Below, one piece after another: positions 1 through 14,190 of a stretch of 64,000 bases of DNA; the first letter of the stretch is position 1; every line of letters begins with the position of its first letter. The position numbers were made by a program, and so were the translations under genes. The notes beneath the pieces are model-generated. The model was not told the origin of the DNA, did not search any database, and worked only from the letters and a program-made list of their open reading frames with translations. Origin of the DNA: Xiphophorus maculatus (lineage: Eukaryota > Chordata > Actinopteri > Cyprinodontiformes > Poeciliidae); assembly GCF_002775205.1 (NCBI RefSeq), contig NC_036447.1:9970501-10034500 (forward strand). Direction: 5' to 3'.

Positions 1-3000
1 GTCCCCAGCCAAGCTTCTGCCTCACAGAGCAGCCCTCCCCGTTACCTTTTCCACTCAGCTCCTTCAGACTAGCAGCAGCAATTAGCAAACACCTGGTAGA
101 GCTGAGAGTCTGCTGAGCTTATCATACAAACTACCTACCAACGCTTTCAAGAACAATTGTAAATAGCATAATGGAGAAACGTTGTTGTGATGACGTGCTG
201 AAGGAAGAAGAAAGAGAAGCCGCTTCTTAAAGAGACAGGCCAATTTCAAGCTGTCTTAAAAATTTTCACGTCATATTTGACATATACAGCATTTTCATAA
301 CAACTGAAGAAAACATGCTTATTTGATTGTGCTATAAAATGGAATATGTTCCTGGAAAATACTTAAAACAGCCCCTTTAAAAATCTGAACCACCTGTGCT
401 TTGTTTTAAGACACTACATGTAAATACTGTTATAATGATATAAAGCAATCATAATTTCCTTATTTCAGTCAGTTCACATATCACCAAAAAAGCCTACAGA
501 TCCCTGCTAGATCCACACATACATGCCAGAACTTGTTTCATTTGATCAGATCTTTGCTTCTCCAACATGTTTTTATGCTTATGGTTATGGCTGTCAGGTT
601 GTTTTTAGGTCTAAACAGATTAAACAAAAATCCTGATGGAAATGCAGCCTCTCCCCACTGTGCCTTCCCAGACATGCAAAAGCTGCTCAGAAACAACTGG
701 ACTGGGCACCAACTCAAAGGATCCAAATCCAGAGAAGCGGAGACGAGCAAGAACCATTGAAATACAGCAAGACAGAATCCAAGAGGACTGAGGAAAACAA
801 CAACTGTGCCAGAATGGGGGAAAACGGTGACAAAGTCAGACTTTCAGCAGCAAAAGAAAGACCTACACAGTATTCAGTGTTATGGATTGCTCGTGTGAAC
901 TGACATCTACAAGAAAATTAATACCATCCACATCGCTCTGCTTCCCAAGTACAGCACCGGCATGGTGCAATTAGCAGCTCTAATAAAAAGCCTGCCTTGT
1001 TAAAGCTCATTAGTCTCCCTGCTAATTACACTGAAGCACCAGGGAGGACCAGCAAAACCAGGGGCACCTCATTCTCTGGTCATCATTCAAACATGTCATA
1101 ATGGAAAAACACTCACACAGATTCATAGCTTCTCGTATTAATGAGGCAGGTAACCATGACAGTCTCCTTTTCTTCCCTCACACACATCCACATTCATCTG
1201 ACACAGCTGAAGGAGTACACTATCAGCGCTACTGGCCACTATAAGCCAGGCAACGCGTTGTGGTTAAGAGATTCATCATCTGCTCCTCTGCCGGAGCCCA
1301 GACTTGGCTTCATTTATGGGACTAGTTCAGGTTGAGTGGAGCTGGCAGCTTGTCAGCAGGCAGAGGCCCTGAATTGGAGGGGCGGGGAGCCAGAAATGGT
1401 GTGTGAAACACACAGACCAGCAGCTGACATCACTCCAAAGATCAAAGTCAAGAAGTAGAGTCACTGACATGCATGGAGATGTGATGTGTTAAACAGGGTT
1501 CATGAAATTAAAATGAGGCTGAAAACGTTCTCACTAAAGGGGAAAAATTAACCTCTTGTTCTGTCTCAGCAGGTCAGTAGCCAGTTTTGATAAGCTTTAT
1601 GTGTTACTCTGCTGCATAAGATGAGGTGTGCACAGTTAGGTCACTGGTTATTACGCAAAAAAAAAAAAAGAAAACAGGAAAACAGGGGATCAGGAAGCTA
1701 GAGAGTGATATAGACTTCTGGTCACTTCAATAGGAGAAATGTTCCCCGATTTAAAGACTTTGGGTCAACTTTGTAATTTCAGCGTCCAGTGTAGCAGCAT
1801 ATTAAAGAGTTATGAACTCTTAGAAATACTGGGAAATGTTCTATAAAAACATGTTGGATTCTCTACCAGTAAGCTGGTAAAGTGATTTACCAGTAAACAG
1901 GGCATTATTATATGAGATAATCCAAATAAACACAGATATGGACACAGACAGACAGGAAAATCAACCCTTTTGTCATGGCTGTTTTTGGCCATTAGACTAC
2001 ATTTTACAGATAATTTGCCAAGAAAGCTAAAGAAAAGAGAGCATAAGAGAGCACACATGACTGTGGACAATCCAGAGAAATTATGAAATTGTAAAATATT
2101 CCCCTATATGCTCCAACTCAAACCTTGTGAATTGTTACTGGAAAAGAGTAAGTGCTGTTCTATTGGCAAAAGAGGCTCAATAATTTGCTAGCATAGATTT
2201 TTTTTCTCCTCCATTGAATGAATGCACTTAAATTCAAAGCTGGAGGTCTTTAAGTGTGAGATTATGCTGCTGTAATAAAATGTTAATTAATTTTAAGCTT
2301 GTTTACCAGAAGTGCCATTAAAATTTTCCTGGCTAAATATCTTATTATAATAAAAAAGAATAAATTGTCTAATTAAACTTTACGTTACTTTGGATGGCAG
2401 CCTGTATTCTCCACACCAACAGAACAACAATACAGCTACAGAGGATTTGTGTGACACAGAACCAAAGAGCCTTACCTCAATTTTGCTCTTCGTGAGATCA
2501 TTATTCCTCTTCTCAGTTTTATTTTAACAAATGCTTAAAAAACAGCATCGAATGCAATTTTCTAGAAACATAATTCCTCAAGGGATAAACACAGGTAGGC
2601 AAACCTAATTCGACTGTGGTTCACTCGACAGCTGAGTGACACAGCGACAGCAGATTGCAGAAGGGAAGGATGTGGTGAGCCACGATGCGGTTTCAGACCA
2701 TTAATTACTCAGACATCACCTCTGCTGTCGTTGAGCATTCTGCAGGAAAAGGTCACCTGTCTGGCTCACATAAAAAACAGCTCGCCATGCATGTCACGGC
2801 CTCCGCCGGCCCAGCCAGAGCTCTGTCTACGTCGCCACACTTCAGAGACATGACTAATGCCTCAACAGATTCCTAACAGCCACTAAAATGCCACAGCAAT
2901 GTCTGTTAATGTGACTATAAAGACCACTTAAGCTCAAAGGCTGAGGCAAAGGCCACAGAGTGGTAGACGGAGGTAAAAGGAAGAAAAGATAAGGAACAGC

Positions 3001-5748
3001 AGTGAAAAGAAAAGGCAGGTTTTTAAAGGAAAAAGAGCATGTTCATTAGTGCTTCTATGGATAACTTGGACCTTAAAGATTTTTTTTAAAATAATACAAC
3101 TGAATCACATGCAGCCCCTTAACCATTTAGTTAAACGTTAACCAAATGGTAACATTTAGTTACGTTCTATATGGGAGAGAATAACGGCTGCAAAATTACA
3201 AATCTTACAAGGAAAAATTCAGAACAAGGAGGTTTCCGAGGTTACCCGCATATATAGGTCTATGTACACATCTCATTTGCTTTAAGCTTAAAATAAATGC
3301 AAGGCTAATGTTCTAACCATGGAAACAAAAAGAAATGTTTGTGTATTCTGGTACTGGCGTTACTTTGTGTGTATCTGCTGTAAGGAAGAAGATCGGGCGT
3401 AAGCACAACAGACACGACCCGAATTATTAAGCTACAAGTTCAACGTTTATTTATCATATGGAAAGCTTAATTTGCTGTCTGCAAGTATCACTTTAAAAAA
3501 TGTATGAAAAGTATGAAATGTAAAATAACTGTAATATTGGAATTATATACAACTTAGAGTTGCTTGGTTTTGTTGTCTGATGGACATTTGTCCTCTATAT
3601 GAAGTAATATCATAAAAAACTCCCAATGTCAGGCTGTCAACTGGGTGGTAGAATTATTAAACTTCATAGCATTGATAATAGTTGAGTATAAATAAAGTTA
3701 ATTAAGCCACAGTGCTACAAAGCATAGATCAGAAAGATCACAAAGCTGAGAGATCAGGAAAGCTCTTGTGACCCATTTCTATCAAACAGCACCTCCTCCA
3801 ACATTTTCTCACACACTTTGCTTTCTTCCCCTTGTTACCCATGTTTGAATACGAGCAGAGTGTTTTTCTCTCTGGGAAAGTCTAGTGAAAGACGGCTGTG
3901 CAAGTGCTTGACAGTCAGCACTATGGAACTTGTTATTTCCTTGCTTTTGCGTGAAAAGATGATTACTGTGGGACAGAGACCAGACCCACTCCAGGTTGCT
4001 TTCAGTAGTTAGAGACACAGGAAGTTGGAATTGAAAAGATGAGGACTGAGAAGTGCTGGTTAGTGGATGAGAGACTAAAAGTGGAAAAGGCTTTATTAGA
4101 GGGTCACATATGGTTCTGTGAGAGAACCATTTTCTTCATTTAATTGGATTCTCTTGATTTACTTTCAGAACTCAAAAATACCTGATAGGTACTTTGGTAT
4201 TCTTGTATTCGCCAGGTTTCAAAGTATTTTGGAAGGAATATTAGGGTACTTATATAAATAAAACTGTTTTGCTATGTAGTTTAGCATGCATTCTTGTTTG
4301 AATTGTATTCTTACAGTCAATATGCTCTGCAACCTTTGCTTTTCTGGGTCTGAGCAAATACGACCCAACTATACTTTCTGCTGAAAGTGTGAAATGTGCA
4401 ACCTGTGCAAGGATCCCACCGTCTGCAGTAATTAATACTCACATCTCTTTTTCCCCCCGGTTTGTCTTACGAAGAGTTGATACACACATCTATTCAGCCT
4501 CATAGGCACATAATCTTAATAAGGAAACTTATCTCCACGTAACTAAGAGGCACCTAGAAGCAACCTAATTCAAATTAAATGTTTCTAGGCAATGCAGTAT
4601 CAACACACTTGATCAAGCGTTGGCTCTTTCTGCCTCTGCTCAATCAGGATCTCTAGTAATTCCCACCATATCACAGCAGCTAGGTCCACAGACAGCTGAG
4701 AGCTGCTACCCAGCACCACCTGGGATTACACACCCACTCTACGATCCTGACACTTTCATTAAACCCAGTCACACACTCTATGCACTGTTTTTGCACACAG
4801 CCTATTTCCTCTCCACAAGTTCGGGTTTACTGCCCTGTTCCTTCTTTGGCTTAATGGTTTACCAGACAGAAAGGAACAGGGGTTTCTCAATAGAGCATCA
4901 AGATAAAAACATGCTTTGTCTAGGCCAAAGAGCCTTTGGTGAGGCCACAGGGTCCTCTGACCACCAGCAGGCGAAGTGGGTGAAGCATCTTACCCAACAA
5001 CACAAGCTTTGGAGTTAATATAGAGGTGGTTCCTATTCTGCTTAGGTATTTTTCCTATGAACTGTGTTTACCTTGGGTGATTGTGTTCATTTATTTCCCC
5101 TGGTCAGCATGCTATAGCTCCCTTGAACTCCTGGTTCCCTATTCAGTATGTCACATTCCTGGATCTTATCACATTCTCAAAAACCCCCTTCCATTCTTTT
5201 CTGATTTCTTTCTAACTCTCAAAGATAGAGGAGGGAAAAGGGTTCAGTTTCTTCTTGCAGACCACCTGGCCTCCTCATTCTCACCGCCTCCACTAATATT
5301 TAAGCTCCAATATGCGACCACTTAAAACAGTTTAACAGTTCTGGACGCTTTCTTGCGCGTGTGTAACCTGCTGAAGTGAACCAGTCCAAAAAGCAGTTTA
5401 ATTAGCCAATATCTTCAACACCACAGGGCAACAGAAGAACTACTTCCTTCTTACTTCCAAATCAGAGTCTCAAACATAGTCACAGATTCTTATTCTGATG
5501 CCCAATGAATTCAGCAGCTAATATATGTTTGCTGTTTATGACAGAAACTTCACTTTGACAAGAAATACTTTGACATATGACTATAATGAAAGCTACTGAA
5601 ATGTGCAATACAAATAAACTTGATTGAATAATTGATTGATCTTATTGTACTCAACTCTGCTGGAGTTTTCAGGTTTTTTAATATTTTTCCTTTACCTAAT
5701 TCTTCCCTGCCTGTGTTTGGGTCTTTCCCCATCATCACATTTCGATGG

Positions 5749-5781
5749 GGATATGTGATGGGTGCTTCCCATCACATATCC
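5749..5781. repeat. Perfect 14-bp inverted repeat (hairpin)
   Basis: GGATATGTGATGGG at 5,749-5,762 is followed after five bases by its exact reverse complement at 5,768-5,781. A further CCCATC / GATGGG pair just upstream (about 5,728-5,750) allows an alternative fold. No coding or known-repeat context was recognised. Confidence 0.75.
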
Positions 5782-6849
5782 ATTTTGTATAGCTTTATAT
5801 ACCTAAATCTTACGGAATTAAAATTATGACAATCAAAACAATAACACCATGAAGCCCCCAAGTGATCTATTGCTCATATGCTGTGACCAGGCACCCTCAG
5901 AGAAACCCCAGATGTTTTCGTATGATAGATATGGAGTTCATTTATTCTGTTTGAGCGCCACAGTCTGGTTAAAAAACTTTTAAAAACAGAACATTGAAAA
6001 AGTGAATGTTAAAGAACCCAAAAGTTATGTGGTGACTTTTAAAGTTGACCTGGATTGATCGTGTCTGACAGAGAAAAAGTGGAAGAGGACAGATTGGCTG
6101 ATAGTCTGAGAGTGGGTCAGGACACAGACTAAATGGGAGACAGCAAGTTGCGGTGTCCCCAGGGGGTCTCCAGGAGCAGAGGGGATTGCAGTAGACAGTT
6201 GAAAGGCCCTCAGCAGGCTCTCTAGCATGTGTTCAAATAAACACTTTACCCCCTGTCGCTGCTCGTGAATGCGTTCATAGCAGAGAAACTGTGAACGCAA
6301 AAACAGACACACAAACGGCTACAACCAGGACTGAGCTCTAAGACGCACTGAAGAAAACAAGTCAAAGTCCAAATGAAAAACAGGCTAAACCTTTTCTAGC
6401 TTTTGTCAAAATACTCTGCAAACTTCAATGTATTTCATTGGAACATGAGGGACTAACACAAAGTAATATACCGTATATCTGAAAGTGGAAGTAAAAAGAA
6501 ACATGAATGCACAAATGCTCTTTTGATACTTGTGGTTCCTCCCTCCTCTTTTCCTTTAATGGCAGTCACTTTGTTATGATAATGGTTATACAGAGAGTAG
6601 AAGGTTTGATTTTGCTCCACAAACATTATTGCACATTTGTAGTAAGTAAATTTAAATAGACAAAAAGAGGGAACCTTATTTGTGCATTTGAAGACAGAAG
6701 TTCAATTTTCTTGGTTTAGCAAAATTATTGTTTCCATTGTTGCTGACAGTGCAATTATGAATGTTAGATGTTTAAATATTTATTCACACGCGTTGTGAAG
6801 GGGAACTTGTGTTCAACTCATACTTATACTTGGATTGAACCGAAACTAA

Positions 6850-8990
6850 CCATTTTTGGGACTGTTGCTCGCATTACAAACTCGCACAAACAATAATAAG
6901 ACAATTATGACTGAACTTGAACCAAATACTTCTGACGAAAAAGTTGAGCCCATAAAATCATCAAGTGAAAGAAAGAAAGTTAATACCCAAAGTTACTGGA
7001 GCATAAGCAACAAAAGATTTGTGAAATGGAAGATAAATTCAACAAAATATATCAAAGTTGGAAGGAACAAGTCAGAGCAACACAAACCACTCAAAAGTGA
7101 ATGAAATGATCAAGACTTGAGTCATATGAAGGGCTTGGGACACAAGTAAAAGAAACATTATGAACAAATGCAACCTAATTTAGCTCCATCTACTTACAGA
7201 TTAGAAAAGAGATGGATTCATGCACAGCCATGACAGCAGATTCAATGGGATTAATGAAAGTAAGAGTGAGTGAAGAGAGGCTAGAGGAATGATGCCAGTG
7301 TGGAAAAGGCCAGACTTTATGGTTTCTTGACAAAGGAAAAATCTCCAATTGCACAGTTTGTAGTCACCACTAAAGCTGTACATCAGAACAATTAAGTATC
7401 AGATCAAAAAGGGCAGAATGTGCAGCACAACAGGCTGAAATAAAGATGGAAGAGGCCATTGGTACACATGACGCAAGCTCATAAGAGTGGGAGATGAAAG
7501 GGATCTTCAAGTGATCCCTGCCTGAATCTGAATCTGCCTGAAACTGAGGCAGATTCAGGTAATGCTCCAACAGCATAGTTGCTGACAGCAAAATGGTTGA
7601 TATTTCATTCAATGCCCAATTTGGAAGAAAAATAAATAAATAAATAAACAAACAAACATTGAAGATCAGTAACAATGAACACAGCATGTGTTATGGTAGA
7701 AAGCACTATGGCCACAAATGCCATATTCTTTCCAACAAGGCCCAAGAGGAGTTGTGATTGATAACAATCTGTGCTTTGCCTGTGTTTTGAGGGCACACTA
7801 TTCAAGAAATTGGGAAAACAAGCTAAATGTGGAAAATGTAAAGACAACTGTCAAACGCCCCTGCATGAATAGAGTTCTACAGTCAAGATCACCTCAAGAA
7901 GTGTAAGTAAAAGAAATCACATCTTCACTTTCTTGCAGTATTGACAGAGAAAATTATGGATTAATTGTTACTGTTACATGTTACTGTATGGATATGCAAA
8001 CAACAATTCTGAAACATAGACATAGTGGAGAGGTGTGTGAGAGGATGAGTGCAGGTTTTGAGCCAGTTAAGATAAAGCTCACCAGTATGATGCAGAAAGA
8101 TTAAATTGTCCAGAATAAAAGAGGACATTTCCCTTTAAAACATGTCCTGAAAACAGGCACATGAAAGAGACATTTGACAAAATCCCAAATTTAAGAGCGA
8201 TTACATTAAATTTACATAAGGTGTCTTTCAGGACGGTGAAGTAGAGATGGTTAAAGTCAGCCCAAACCAAGAAGATGCTGTGGTTTGGGCTTATCACCCA
8301 CGAAAGCCAGACAAAATTAGAGTTGTGATTGATTGCTCAGCCAATCTGACACAAATCTCAGTCATTGCTTAGTAACTTGATCTAATTTCACAAATGGGTT
8401 GGCCAGAATATTCTGCAGATTTCACAAAAGCACAATCGCTGTTACCTGTGATGTTAAGAAAATGTTCCAGAGGCTCCATATAAACAAAGAAGATAGACAC
8501 TACCCACATGTTTTGTGGTGGAGGAACAACGATACAAGCACAGAGCCTACAGATTACCGCATGAAGGCTGATCTTTTTGGAGTAATCATCTTTTGAATCA
8601 TCCCCAGGCTACGTGAAATCTGAATGAAGTACTTGGTTGCCCAATATGAAAATGAATTTCCTGAATCTGCCAGATTGATAAATTGTGATTTCTACATAGA
8701 TGGCAGTCTCATCTGTGTAGAGTCTGCAGAAAAGGTCATCAAAATTATCAGGAAAGGACAAACTGTGTGCCGCAGAGAGAGAGTGCATCTACATATTTTA
8801 ATCTCAAACAGCAGAGAAGTCTCTGAGTCCATCCCTGCAGATAAGTGAGCCAATGGAGCACAAAGTGTGGCCCTGAGTTATGGTGAATTAACAGACCAGA
8901 CTATTTTAGGAGTACAGTGGAATATCAACAGTGGCACTTCCAGCACGACAGCAACCCTTAACTTACAGATAGATTTACAGTGGGATGATT
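6850..8990 (+). mobile_element. Decayed BEL/Pao-type LTR retrotransposon, gag-pol relic
   Basis: Plus-strand reading frames interrupted by stops and frame changes keep the gag-pol order of BEL/Pao elements. At 7,718-7,906 lies a gag zinc-knuckle relic (CFAC...H then a Trp where the last Cys is expected). At about 8,230-8,370 the reverse-transcriptase entry motif is visible (AYHPRKPDKIRVVIDCSA). At 8,399-8,560 comes a block with DVKKMF and a PTDYRM-like segment, and at 8,624-8,770 the region around CDFYIDG, equivalent to the catalytic FYVDD-like box with its second Asp changed to Gly. No LTRs were recognised. It is a broken old copy in RHBDL3 intron 1; family assignment rests on these motifs only. 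Confidence 0.75.
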
Positions 8991-10129
8991 CTGATTGACA
9001 CACATTATGTTAGAAATGGCCCAAAGGCCAAACCTAAATCCAAAAGTTCCAAGGCAAGAAAATTTATATTCACGAACACTTTGCATCCAGTCTGACTATG
9101 CTTGTGCCCTTTTGCCAAGAACAATGGGTAAAAAAGTCACAAGAAACAAACAGAAGAAGTCAAACTTGTCATAAAAGCAGACATAAAGTTGAGGGCCCAG
9201 CGCACAGGGCAACGGCAGGTCAGAACAGCGACAAAGAAAGAAGTCTGTGACCTTTTTCTCCCCAGAACCTCCCCTTTACATCGAGGTGAGAACCTCCCAA
9301 CAACAACAAGACAGACCCTCGGTCAAACATCTCTTAGCTGCTTCACACATGCAGCAGCTCTTCTTAGAGAATGACAGGGAACAAAACACAGAAAGAGACA
9401 TTTGTTTAATGAGCCATCCTCATGCTGTCTATTTTTTTCTTTCTCCCATTCAGTCTCTTCTTCTGCCATAGGCTTGCCCTCAGGTCAGCTCCCCTAACAA
9501 CACCATAAAACCCCGGCTCCTCCGATGGCCACAGCTCCATTCACCACAGAGATTTATGATCTGTAATAGTTGGGAAATGGACTAGAGGTTGGGCTGCCCT
9601 AAGGGGAGGCTGCAGACTTAAAATCTCCAAAAGAAAGGGAAAAAAGAAAAGGGGCAGTACAAAAGGCTCGGCTGAGGATGGGGGAGCTTATATGCTACTA
9701 AGAAACATTTTTAAAGTTGCCATCTGTTTTAGTGTCCCCTACAAAAAGCAATGTAGATCTTATTAATATTTCCAAATCTGTGCTCTTTTGAGACAATATA
9801 GCACGCTGGATGTTTTCGTAATCATTTTAATCAGGCAGTGAGCCAGTCAGCTGTCCAATGATCCATTTTCAGTGTTGAAAACTCCCACCAGGGCGGCTTC
9901 TACTTTATAATCCTGTTTCCATAATCCTCAGAGAGCGGCAAGAAATAAACAATCCTTGCTCTATAAGATCAGCGCTTATTTCCTTTTAAGGTAAGGGGAG
10001 AGGGGAGTAGTTTCATATAGCACTTTTGCAGCTGAGAAAAAATTTACATCCAGAAAAGACAGTTCAGGAAGCTAAAGTAGTGTGGTATGTCCACTGAATT
10101 ACAAACCATTACTTTTAATGGTTTCAATT

Positions 10130-10265
10130 AAGATTGGGACGTAAGTTGATTTTATCGATTAATCGAATTTGACGTTTATGAAGATTTAATTTTGGGGAAA
10201 GTTGCATTTTTTTAAAGTTTTGAGACAATTAATTGTTCAGCAAAATGTGTTATTGTGACAGGCCT
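10130..10265. mobile_element. Possible hAT-like terminal fragment
   Basis: The stretch has TCGATTAATCGAATT near 10,155 and ends with a GACAGGCCTAAC-like motif, resembling ends of non-autonomous hAT-type repeats common in fish. No paired inverted end was identified, so the call is tentative. Confidence 0.3.
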
Positions 10266-13259
10266 AACCAATATTCTGTTTTGCTCACTAACTCTTAAGA
10301 TGTAACAGGATCCACAACCTTCTGATTGCAGGGGACAGCTGCTTCCAACAAGAACAGCCACCCCTCCATATTGCTTGAGTCAGAAGTTAGAAACACTAAC
10401 TGGGGGTTATAAAACCTATTGTTTATAAACTCAGTTAGTGAATGAACTGACCTGCATTCAGGGAAAGAACTGTTGCTAAGCAAAAAGATTTGGAACTTCT
10501 TTGGTGGAAAAAGCACCTTTGGTTGCAAAATATATGACAAATTTATTGTTATTGCAATATCACATTACACAATGTGCATTTCTCAAAGAACTGCCTGCAC
10601 TGCAAAATATAATATATTAGCTGATTATTTAAGTAGTATGCATTTCTAAACCCGTAATGTCTTTGGTGAAACTTTATGTTTATTGCCGCATAAAAGGTCA
10701 AGAAACTCTAAGTTTCTTCAATGCCAAAAGAGTAGTGGTCAGTCAGAGAGAAGACCTTCTTTGATAAAACTTTGTTGGTGAGATGGAAATATTAAATATC
10801 ATAAATTTTTTCCAGTAGCTGAACAGATGGCTCATTATCTGGAGGTTCTATGTTGATTATGAACCTAAAGCAGAAAGATATAAATACATTTATTTACTGC
10901 GAGCCAAATCCCTTTTGCAACACTAACAGATTTTGCAATATTAATTTTAAATAATGGTACACTTACTGTATATTGGTCATTTTAATGCTACTCTTTAGTA
11001 ATAGTAGCACTTAGTAAGAAGGGTACAATTTTTGGCTGCTCTCCCCACTGCTGGTAAAATCTGAGAACACCAGAAGTCCAGTTTTCTTTTTTCACCAAAT
11101 TGCTGCAATAAATAAGCCTTTTACAACCCTGCAGCAAACAGGTCTCCAAGGCACTGGGCAGACTTGCATGCTTGAAAGGCATTGCCATCAACACTGAGAG
11201 GAACGTCACATATTTTCTGAAATTTAAAAAATATATAAAAAAACATGCAAAGTAAGCTTCAAGAAATAAGAAAATCAAATAAAGAGTGAGAAATAAACAC
11301 ACTTTAGCCTATTTATTAACGTTTTCAAATTATTCCAAAAGGCTTTGAAATAATATCTGGAGATAATCCAGTTTCATTAACAGTTATGTAATATGTCATT
11401 TTAGATTAGACACCGAAAGTAATTGCTCTTTCAAATATTTAATTTTTTTAGAAACAACTCTTTGCCCTCTTACGCCCTAACCATGAAATATTAAGCAATT
11501 CCACAGAACAATTATGTTGTTATGATTCTGTGCCAGAACAAATCTAACATGGCTGTATTAAGACAATAAGACAAAGTCTGAAAATGAATCATTTCTGACT
11601 TCACAGTTACCCTACATACAGTCAAAACATTGTTTGGATCCTTGTGTAGCAGCAATCCTTGTCCTCAGTGGACTCAAATGGAAAAGGTCAAAATGAGTTT
11701 CCCACAGTGAGTTTCAATTTGGGAGCAAGAGGTGCTGAAGGATTTAGTGCTGGGAGGAACTCTAAACTGAGGTACTGAATTTTAAAGCAAGCAAGAAAGT
11801 GTCCCTTTCAAAACTGACAAGTCAAATGTATTTTTGCTGTGTTACATACCAAAAATGCCACAAAATTTTAGTGTTAAAAACCAAGAACCTCCTTAGGTAC
11901 GGTGCTGTGGAAAAACATGTTCTACTGTTTTTGCTTCTTATATTTAAATGTTTCACATCATCAAAACTTGTTCATGTCATAAAAAACCTAAGTAAATACA
12001 GAAGGCAATTATTAAATGCTGATTTTAATCGTCAAGGGAAAAGATCTATATGAACACCAAAACAAAACCTGCCAGAGAACATAAAGTAGACTGAAGGAAA
12101 TGTTAACGGCACTTACACTAATGAGATACTGAAGGCTAAGAAGATAACAGGCTCTGAATATTACATTTTTTATGCTGTTAATCATTGCATCTAAAGAAAA
12201 ATTGGAACCACCTACATTGGTATGGACAGGTCAAAGCTTTATAAAATCCACAAATTGGAAGTTAACGTTCAAACACTTCATTAAATAATCATACATATAA
12301 CATCTGGTATTGCTTTCATGCACTTAATGTGTCTAAAGAGCAGCATGCCACTGCAGTGTATTTAATTTAGCCCTTTATGAAAGTATATCGAGAAGAGCAC
12401 TGCAGCAAAAGTTGATAAAACATCCCAGCAGAGAAGCAAAGACCCAAAATGACATTCATTTTCACTGCTTTTCTTTGTGCATTGTGGCTTTGTCCTTCTC
12501 ACAGCTGGCCACTTCAGCACTTTGGCCCAGCTTGCTGGCTTTGGCTGCAGCGCCCTGTAAGATGACACAGAGGGGACAGATAGGGAGCTGGGATCTGGGT
12601 AAAGCTAAGCACCGTCGCTCACCTTGAGCCTGTCGGGTAGACCCTGCAAAGGTTGCCATCACAACAGCAAAACAGTCAGGGGACTGGAGAATGACTAAAT
12701 ATCTAAAAGACATACCCGATAAGCAGTTGTGATACCATTAAATACCGTGAGCAGATTTTACAGATGTAACATTCTCTCCAAAACAAATGAAGATGTCAAA
12801 GTGTAAAAAAGGCATGCAGAAAAAGCAAACTGCATTCAGCTTCGGCGTGGGTGTATAGGAAGCAGTGAAAAATGCCTTTACCTTTGAATTATGCATTTCT
12901 GCCATTCGCTTGTCTACAAAACTGTCTGCCACAACAACTCGAGGGAGATAAGAAGGTGGAGGAGTAAACAAGGAGACACTAGAGGAACAGTTCGTTTAAA
13001 ATAATGCTTCACCAACAGCTGAGCACATAATGAGACGCTGAGCTGCAAACAGGCAAATGACTTAAAACATGAATCCAGTAAAATATGTTCCAAAGTATAT
13101 CTAGCACTGGGGGAATATGCCCTTGAAGTTTTCCGTGTTTTGGTTGTCACCATCCTGTCTGTCTCATAAAGACTTCAGTTACTCTGGAGGGAAAACAGAA
13201 CAGAATTATGTGATTTAGTAACACTACAGGTTTTTCAGCATAAACACCCTGTTAAAGGT

Positions 13260-14190
13260 CATGTTAAAGCAACGCAATAAATTCAGACTAGGCCACTGAA
13301 AAACCTTCAATTTTTAAGCCATTTAGAAGTGACTTTACTTGTGAGCCTAGGATCATTGTCGTTCTGCATAACCCAAGTGAGATTCACCTTAAGGTTCCCA
13401 AACTGATGGCAGGGCATTTCCCATCAGGATTTTATGATGATTAATCATATTGAAAATTACGGCATCAGGTTCTGAAGCAACAAAGCAGTCAGACCATCAC
13501 ACCATCTCCATCTTTGACTATAGGTATGATGCCCAGAGACTGTGTAACTTCTACACTGAATGTAACATGTTCCAAAACCTTCAGTATTATCAGAAATATT
13601 TTTACTATTTTCTCCACTGCTTGTTCCACAAGAGCTTCAATAAATATCAGTAAGTTCAAAAATATTATTAGATGTAGCTGCTGTGTGCAGTTTAGCGATA
13701 TAAATCACACTCCTTTCAGTAAGTGGTGTCCAGAAGACACCCATTTCAACTGGGAATGTTTTTCCAGGGTGGTATTTGTGTTTGTGGCACCATGATGCCA
13801 CACCATGCAGTCACAACCAGACAAAAAAAGAAGTAATGTCATTTTTTAAAATCAATTTAATTATTGTCACAATTGTACCAATAAATATTGTGATAAAATT
13901 CCATAAACGTTCATATCGCCCAGTCTTACTTTTCAGTCAGCAGTGGTTTTGGCTTGAAACTCTCTGATTGATGCAGTTTTTGCCTTGTTCTCTCAAGTTC
14001 ATTGAATCACAAACACAGACCTTAACTGAGGGAAGTGAGGCCTGTAGTGCTTTTTATGTAGTTATCGGTTATTTTGTTACTTTCTGAATCATATCAATGT
14101 ATTCTTGAGGAATGGACAATAAATGCCATGTTGGTTCTCTTGAGTCCTAATGCCTCATAAATATCTTTGCAACCCATTCCAGTACATTGT
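13260..14190 (-). mobile_element. Decayed DNA-transposon-type teleost repeat
   Basis: The run contains, in order, segments that I recognise from a common teleost interspersed repeat carrying an antisense transposase relic: GGATCATTGTCGTTCTGCAT near 13,350, CATAACCCAAGTGAGATTCA near 13,367, a poly-Thr/His codon segment near 13,490, CAGCAGTGGTTTTGGCTTG near 13,939 and GCAACCCATTCCAG near 14,169. Reading frames are broken on both strands. Superfamily could not be settled by eye. Confidence 0.55.

Noticed and set aside
4620-5018. 132-codon plus-strand open frame
   Set aside because: No domain, no biased composition, no splice partner and no similarity that I recognise; compatible with chance in the intron.
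10988-11302. 104-codon minus-strand open frame with a possible acceptor near 11,215
   Set aside because: No adequate donor or neighbouring exon and no RHBDL3-like residues.
12462-12980. Three exon-like open segments on the minus strand with good-looking splice sites (about 12,881-12,980; 12,630-12,705; 12,470-12,555)
   Set aside because: The first segment ends in phase 0, but the second is open only if entered after two bases, so they cannot be joined. Neither resembles RHBDL3 or another family known to me.
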